DNA of 64,000 nucleotides. Source: Mesonia hippocampi (GTDB taxonomy: Bacteria > Bacteroidota > Bacteroidia > Flavobacteriales > Flavobacteriaceae). Numbering within the stretch: position 1 is the first letter of the stretch; each line of letters begins with the position of its first letter. The stretch is from positions 174,190-238,189 of the forward strand of contig NZ_JACIFO010000005.1 of the NCBI RefSeq assembly GCF_014197445.1, written 5' to 3'. The notes beneath the pieces were generated by a model. It ran no database searches and was not told where the DNA came from. It was given only the letters and a program-made list of their open reading frames with translations. The position numbers were made by a program, and so were the translations under genes. This document shows positions 59,286 to 64,000 of the stretch, piece after piece.

Positions 59286-61226
59286 TTACTTTTCTATAAT
59301 TATAAAATCTGATCTTCGATTTAATTCATGCTCCTCATCGGTGCATTTTACACCATTACTACAATGGTTTTTTAGCTGTGTTTCGCCATATCCTTTTGCG
59401 CTTTCTATACGTGTAGCATCGATTCCTTTGCTAATAATATACGCCTGTGTAGATTCTGCTCTACGCTGTGATAACTGAAGGTTATATTTATCTGAACCAC
59501 GTGCATCGGTATGCGATTCTATTTTTATTTTCACCTTAGGAAATTCACGCATTACAAAAACTACTTTATCTAACTCTGTAATTGCTTTTGGGGTAATTTC
59601 TGCACTATCAAAGTCAAAATAAATAGGATTTACACTAATCATTTCTTTATCATCTTCTTTCTTGATTAAATCATCATAATTTGTCAATACAAAATCTATT
59701 CCTTCTATTGTAGCCTTATTTTCATCTTCCGTAGTTACCTCTTCCTCATCTTGTGTATAGTTTGGCTTAGAAGCTACCAACCTATAAGTTTGCTCGCAAG
59801 GTAATTCTAATTGATAAACGCCATTGGTATTGGTTACAGTATCGGCTACTTGCTCTTCGTATTTATTAAAGGCCGTTACCTTAACTTCCGCTATTGGCTT
59901 TTTAGTTAAAGAATCGGTAACTGTTCCAGTAATAAATTGGTCACATGCAGGTTTTTCTTTTCTAAATGAATAAATATCATCGTCTCCTTTTCCTTCTAAA
60001 CGGTTAGAGGCAAAATATCCGTATTGCTCTGTAGAGTCTATTATAAAAGAAAAATCATCTCGGTTACTATTTACAGGTCGCCCTAAATTTTTGGGATTTT
60101 CGTAGTTGAAATCTCCTTTATCAATTGCACTAAAAATATCCAAACCTCCTACTCCGTAATGTCCGTCTGAAGAAAAATACAACGTATCGCCTTTTACAAA
60201 AGGAAACATCTCTCTACCTTCTGTATTAATTTTTGATCCTAAATTTTTTGGTGTATTTACACTTCCATCAGGAAAAACTTGGGTTACATAAATATCGGTT
60301 TCGCCATATCCTCCTGGCATGTCTGAAACAAAAAACAAATATTTACCATCCTGCCGAATACTTGGGTGTCCTGTAGAATATTCTGTACTATTAAAAGGTA
60401 GGCTTTCTGTTTTTATCAGTTTTCCTTCTGCTAAAATTCCTCTAATAATATGAAAGTTGCTTGTTCCTTCTTTAGTTTTTAATAATTTATTCTTCTTATG
60501 TCTGATATTGGTTGTGTAATAAACGGTATCTAAATTTTTAGTAAACGATAACGTGGCATCGTGATATTTTGATGCTATTTCTGGAAGAAATGGTTTTGGC
60601 TCTGCTAAATCGCCCGTATCTCCATTTTGTATTGCAGCGTATAAACTCAAAAAAGGTTGTTTATTCCATGAATACATATTCCCCACTACAGAATCTTTTG
60701 AAGAGGCATAAACCACTTTATCGCCATAAAAGGCAGGGCCAAAATCGGAATTTGGAGTATTAATGGCTTCTAAATTTTTTATGGTATATAAAGAGTTATC
60801 GTCACTAATACTATCAATAAGTTTTTTTTGTGCTACGTAACGTTTTACCAGAGTTTCATCGTGCTTTCTTTCGATGTATTTTTTAGTGTGTTTTTCTGCT
60901 TCTTCATAGTCTCTATTTCCGCGTAATGCTTGAATGTATTTCAAATAATATTGATCGGAAATATTACTTCCCTGCATTTCGTACACCTTTCTATACCAAT
61001 TTAAAGCTTGCGGAATGTTACTAAGGTATAAATTCGCATCGCCCAATTTTTGCAATACGTCTAGTTCTGGCTCTTTATTTGAATTTTCTAAATAACGCTC
61101 ATAGGCCTGAATTGCTTCTTGATAGGCATATTCATCATAATAACGCTCCGCCACCCTCAAGTCGCGTTGCCCCATTGCAAAATTTACGGTAATGAGCAAT
61201 ATGCTAAGACTTAATATATATTTCAT
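59286..61226 (-). CDS. PorE-like OmpA family protein
   Basis: A 646-residue exported protein (signal peptide ending NFAMGQ) with the domain order TPR repeats (about 25-150), PD40/WD40-like beta-propeller repeats (about 165-425: GHPSIRQDGKYLFFVSDMPGG, SDGHYGVGGLDIFSA), a carboxypeptidase-regulatory-like domain (about 433-515: ITGTVTDSLTKKPIAEVKV) and an OmpA peptidoglycan-binding domain (about 535-646: NPIYFDFDSAEITPKAITEL, ESHTDARGSDKYNLQLSQRRAES). This order is that of PorE of Porphyromonas gingivalis, a type IX secretion system part. Here it lies downstream of a PorP/SprF-like gene and an adhesin, so it is probably dedicated to that adhesin. Confidence 0.87.
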   Translation of the reverse strand: MKYILSLSILLITVNFAMGQRDLRVAERYYDEYAYQEAIQAYERYLENSNKEPELDVLQKLGDANLYLSNIPQALNWYRKVYEMQGSNISDQYYLKYIQALRGNRDYEEAEKHTKKYIERKHDETLVKRYVAQKKLIDSISDDNSLYTIKNLEAINTPNSDFGPAFYGDKVVYASSKDSVVGNMYSWNKQPFLSLYAAIQNGDTGDLAEPKPFLPEIASKYHDATLSFTKNLDTVYYTTNIRHKKNKLLKTKEGTSNFHIIRGILAEGKLIKTESLPFNSTEYSTGHPSIRQDGKYLFFVSDMPGGYGETDIYVTQVFPDGSVNTPKNLGSKINTEGREMFPFVKGDTLYFSSDGHYGVGGLDIFSAIDKGDFNYENPKNLGRPVNSNRDDFSFIIDSTEQYGYFASNRLEGKGDDDIYSFRKEKPACDQFITGTVTDSLTKKPIAEVKVTAFNKYEEQVADTVTNTNGVYQLELPCEQTYRLVASKPNYTQDEEEVTTEDENKATIEGIDFVLTNYDDLIKKEDDKEMISVNPIYFDFDSAEITPKAITELDKVVFVMREFPKVKIKIESHTDARGSDKYNLQLSQRRAESTQAYIISKGIDATRIESAKGYGETQLKNHCSNGVKCTDEEHELNRRSDFIIIEK

Positions 61227-61257
61227 AATTTTACTCTTTCAGGGTTATTTATAAATT

Positions 61258-62190
61258 TTAAAAGAATCTAGGCGATTTTATTCTATTTGACTTTGATGTA
61301 GCTTGATACCTTAAGATAATTTCGTGTGTCCCATCGTTATACTTCTGAAAATCGGTAGTGGTATAATCGTAAGAATACCCTACAAAGAAATTTTGCATAA
61401 AATTAAATCCAGCAATCGCACTTACAGAATCATCCCAACGATAAGAAACACCTGCTGTAAAGACTTCATTAAATAAGAAGTTTGCAGAAACATCAAAAAT
61501 AAATGGAGCGCCAGCTACCACTTTTCCTAAAAATGCAGGTTTAAATTTAATCGAACGCGATAAATCCATAACATAACCTGCCATTAGGTAGTAATGAAGC
61601 TCGTCAGACAAAACGGCTTCTTCTATATCATCATAATAATCTGATCTAATAAAATTTGGAACCGATAAACCAACATACCATCTATTGCTATAGTAATATG
61701 CGCCTGCACCTAAACTAGGCATTAATTTATTATCGATGTTATTGTTTAACAAAACATCCGATTGGTTTTTAAAAGTTCCTTTTGTCCAATCGATATTCAA
61801 AATTCTAGCTCCAGCCTTTACCCCTAAAGCCAATTTTGTTTTATAAGTTACAGGAATTGTGTAGGAAAAATTACCGTTAATAAATTGCTCGCTCGAAGGG
61901 CCTATTTTATCATTAGTAATATCTAAACCTACTCCTATACGTTCGTTACTTAAAGGAGAATGTATCCCGAAATTTTGCGTTTCAGGAGCGCCATCTACTC
62001 CTACCCACTGACTTCTATATAAAACATTAGCCTCAAGACTTCCTATACTTCCTGTATAACCTGGGTTTACCGACATGGTGTTATACATGTAGTGAGTGTA
62101 TTGCGGATCTTGTTGTGCATAAGTTGCCAGCGGAATTAGGCAACCTATGAACAACCAAAATTTAACGTTTACTAAATTTAATATTTTCAT
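61258..62190 (-). CDS. Type IX secretion PorP/SprF-like membrane protein
   Basis: A 310-residue outer-membrane barrel (signal peptide ending ATYAQQDP). Family features: QDPQYTHYMYNTMSVNPGYTGS at the mature N-terminus (as YTHYMYNTMSVNPGYTGS), FGIHSPLSNERIGVGLD, LSVPNFI, and the C-terminal FFVGYSYDYTTTDF and HEIILRYQATS. SprF in Flavobacterium johnsoniae is needed to export the adhesin SprB; PorP is the general form. The gene follows the adhesin gene with a 43-bp gap and precedes the PorE-like gene by 31 bp, so the three form one operon. Confidence 0.92.
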   Translation of the reverse strand: MKILNLVNVKFWLFIGCLIPLATYAQQDPQYTHYMYNTMSVNPGYTGSIGSLEANVLYRSQWVGVDGAPETQNFGIHSPLSNERIGVGLDITNDKIGPSSEQFINGNFSYTIPVTYKTKLALGVKAGARILNIDWTKGTFKNQSDVLLNNNIDNKLMPSLGAGAYYYSNRWYVGLSVPNFIRSDYYDDIEEAVLSDELHYYLMAGYVMDLSRSIKFKPAFLGKVVAGAPFIFDVSANFLFNEVFTAGVSYRWDDSVSAIAGFNFMQNFFVGYSYDYTTTDFQKYNDGTHEIILRYQATSKSNRIKSPRFF

Positions 62191-62233
62191 ATTCTATTAT
62201 TTATATAAGCAATATTTCTATATCTATTCGCTA

Positions 62234-64000
62234 TTATCGCATAATGTATAACCAACCTTGTTTTACTATTCCGTCCTGGTTAATGTCTAACACATAGAAG
62301 TAAGTTCCCGATGGCAGTTCATCGCCACCTATACTACTTTTATTTGCTCTACCATCCCAAGTGTTATCGTAAGCTTTAGTTTCATATACAAGAGTTCCGA
62401 ATCTATTATAAACTTTCAGGGTATTGTTTGGATATTTTTCAATACAGTCTATTTCAAAATAATCATTATGCCCATCATTATTCGGTGTAAACTCATTATA
62501 AACAGTTAAGCATAATGGCGCTACTTCTGCTTCAGCTATATTGTTATTTGCATCGGCATCTTCTGGAGTCGAGCTAATAATTTTAGCTATATTTAGGTAA
62601 TCTCCATCTATTGCTACTTTTACATTAACTGTTAATACGGCTGTTTCTCCCGCTTCTAGGTTTGGTATAATCCATTCGCCTGTTATTTCATTATATGTAC
62701 CTATACTTGCAGAAGCTCCAATAAATACATATCCTGAAGGAAGAATTTCTTCTACCACAACATCTTCAAAAGCTGTTTGCCCATTATTGGCTACAGTAAT
62801 GGTAAAAGCTACTTGTTCTCCTGCAGTTGGTGTTGGATTATCAACCGTTTTAGTTATAGTAATATCAGAACAACTAATTACATTTACAGGGATGGTTGTG
62901 GTTAAATTTGTATCGCCTACACATCCGTTACTATCAATATAAGACACAGCCACAGAAGCTTCATCTGTTATAGATGCCCAATGTACTGTTACAAAGTCGT
63001 CATCTAATCCTCCACCAGCAATTACCTGGCCTTCTTCAATCACCCATAGGTAACTAAGCATTCCTGCATCTGCTTTATAAGTATATTCTGTCTGTACACA
63101 AACATCCGTAAACTCTCCTTGAATTGAAGGAACAATAGGATCGTAAAACATTACCGTAATCGCTAATCGACTTGTGCTTTCACAACCTACTGCTGTCGTT
63201 AAACTTGCATAGTAAGTTGTATTGTCAGCTAATAAAGTAGTATCGCCTAATTGAACTCCATTAGTTGCAGCATCATACCAGATAACATTGCTTTCGTTTA
63301 CAACGATGTCTGCAATACTTGGCATATCCGAAGCACAGAAAGTTTGCGTGGTTTCTGTTGCCGTTGGTAATCCTGGGTCGGTTAAACTTACCGTAATCGC
63401 TAATCGACTGGTGCTTTCACAACCTGCTGCGGTGGTTAAACTTGCGTAATAAGTTGTATTGTCGGATAATAACGTACTGTCTCCTAATTGAACTCCATTG
63501 GTTGCAGCATCATACCAGATAACATTGCTTTCGTTTACAACGATGTCTGCAATACTTGGCATATCCGAAGCACAGAAAGTTTGTGTAGTTTCTGTTGCCG
63601 TTGGTAATCCTGGGTCGGTTAAACTTACCGTAATCGCCAATCGACTTGTGCTTTCACAACCTGCTGCTGTCGTTAAACTTGCGTAGTAAGTTGCATTATT
63701 TGCTAATAAAACTGTATCGCCTAATTGAACTCCATTGGTTGCAGCATCATACCAAATAACATTGCTTTCGTTTACAACGATGTCTGCGATACTTGGCATA
63801 TCCGAAGCACAGAAAGTTTGCGTAGTTTCTGTTGCCGTTGGTAATCCTGGGTCGGTTAAACTTACCGTTATCGCCAATCGACTGGTGCTTTCACAACCTT
63901 CCGCTGTGGTTAAACTTGCGTAGTAAGTTGTATTGTCAGCTAATAAAACTGTATCGCCTAATTGAACTCCATTGGTTGCAGCATCATACCAGATAACATT
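62234..64000 (-). CDS. T9SS-exported repeat adhesin with gliding-motility C-terminal domain, 3' part
   Basis: The visible 588 residues are the C-terminal end of a larger surface protein; the frame is open to base 64000, so its N-terminus lies outside. The part at the edge consists of tandem 79-residue repeats, each with one Ig-like fold (motifs FCASDMPSIAD, WYDAATNGVQLG, YYASLTTAAGCEST). Then comes a PKD-like domain, a DUF11 domain (DITITKTVDNPTPTAGEQVAF), and a T9SS type B sorting/gliding-motility domain (EFTPNNDGHNDYFEIDC, VYNRFGTLVYETKAYDNTWDG, LPSGTYFYVLDI). SprB of F. johnsoniae has the same end. It is probably a cell-surface adhesin or gliding-associated protein. The repeat sequences are nearly identical at DNA level. 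Confidence 0.9.
   Translation of the reverse strand, partial: NVIWYDAATNGVQLGDTVLLADNTTYYASLTTAEGCESTSRLAITVSLTDPGLPTATETTQTFCASDMPSIADIVVNESNVIWYDAATNGVQLGDTVLLANNATYYASLTTAAGCESTSRLAITVSLTDPGLPTATETTQTFCASDMPSIADIVVNESNVIWYDAATNGVQLGDSTLLSDNTTYYASLTTAAGCESTSRLAITVSLTDPGLPTATETTQTFCASDMPSIADIVVNESNVIWYDAATNGVQLGDTTLLADNTTYYASLTTAVGCESTSRLAITVMFYDPIVPSIQGEFTDVCVQTEYTYKADAGMLSYLWVIEEGQVIAGGGLDDDFVTVHWASITDEASVAVSYIDSNGCVGDTNLTTTIPVNVISCSDITITKTVDNPTPTAGEQVAFTITVANNGQTAFEDVVVEEILPSGYVFIGASASIGTYNEITGEWIIPNLEAGETAVLTVNVKVAIDGDYLNIAKIISSTPEDADANNNIAEAEVAPLCLTVYNEFTPNNDGHNDYFEIDCIEKYPNNTLKVYNRFGTLVYETKAYDNTWDGRANKSSIGGDELPSGTYFYVLDINQDGIVKQGWLYIMR
63167..64000 (-). repeat. 237-bp tandem repeats in the adhesin gene
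   Basis: Three full copies of 237 bp (79 codons) at 63641-63877, 63404-63640 and 63167-63403, plus a partial copy at 63878-64000, all in frame on the minus strand. Sequence differs only at scattered positions, chiefly around codons 55-63 of the unit (for example TVLLANNAT, STLLSDNTT, TTLLADNTT) and near the cysteine. The array continues past the window edge. Confidence 0.93.

Noticed and set aside
63498..63923. Two identical 62-aa frames on the plus strand (63498-63686 and 63735-63923)
   Set aside because: They are antisense copies caused by the adhesin repeat unit, not genes.
1..64000. tRNA, rRNA and CRISPR arrays
   Set aside because: No cloverleaf with the TTCRA loop, no rRNA-like block and no spaced direct repeats were seen in the intergenic regions; this was by eye, so a covariance search would be needed to exclude them fully.

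Overview
The window is a stretch of low-GC chromosome from a member of the Bacteroidota, almost certainly the family Flavobacteriaceae. Evidence for this: type IX secretion parts (a PorP/SprF-like protein, a PorE-like OmpA protein and an adhesin with a gliding-motility C-terminal domain), a bacillithiol gene (bshA), several family-restricted hypothetical proteins, Bacteroidota-type promoters (TAnnTTTG) in front of many genes, few Shine-Dalgarno sequences and several TTG starts. No rRNA, tRNA, CRISPR array, intact insertion sequence or prophage was seen. No gene-free gap exceeds about 300 bp.

Layout. 1-4.3 kb: the 3' end of htpG, a DUF4168 protein, hisS, a DUF6495-type protein and the rpsF-rpsR-rplI ribosomal operon. 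4.4-6.9 kb: an ECF sigma factor, a 65-residue protein and an MscS-like channel in one overlapping operon, then a LytTR response regulator. 6.9-20 kb: core genes (priA, nadC, rlmH, an ITP/XTP pyrophosphatase, a DEAD-box helicase, trmH, cobB, purB) with a BrkB/YihY membrane protein and an EamA transporter. 20-30.3 kb: an unrecognised secreted protein, a Rnk-like GreA-family protein, gdhA, a HerA-like ATPase, a dicarboxylate symporter, aroC, an LpxH-like phosphoesterase and an MFS exporter. 30.3-36.5 kb: the least conserved part, with small exported proteins, lipoproteins, a Coq4-like protein, and a TetR regulator next to an HD-domain hydrolase. 36.6-50.6 kb: bshA, a NagZ/beta-lactamase fusion, a paired HdrB/HdrC-like iron-sulfur module, an MlaD protein, a cell-wall amidase, an LptD-like protein, RidA and a sodium:solute symporter. 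50.6-59.3 kb: tamB divergent from a run dominated by RNA-modification genes (tsaD, rsmE, a SpoU methylase, a THUMP-like methyltransferase). 59.3-64 kb: a surface-adhesin secretion operon running off the right edge.

Functional themes. Envelope building is prominent: LptD-like, TamB, MlaD, amidase, NagZ fusion, LpxH-like, MscS-like and T9SS proteins. Translation and RNA modification is the second theme. The adhesin, SprF-like and PorE-like genes lie in the order adhesin, SprF, OmpA, consistent with one dedicated T9SS export unit.

Most of the window is ordinary core genome. The best candidates for something not well described are the sigma/65-aa/MscS operon, the Coq4-like protein in a lineage expected to use menaquinone, the TetR-HD locus with CATACTA half-sites, a structured element between gdhA and a GreA-like gene, and a TamB gene that appears to lack any standard start codon in front of its signal anchor.
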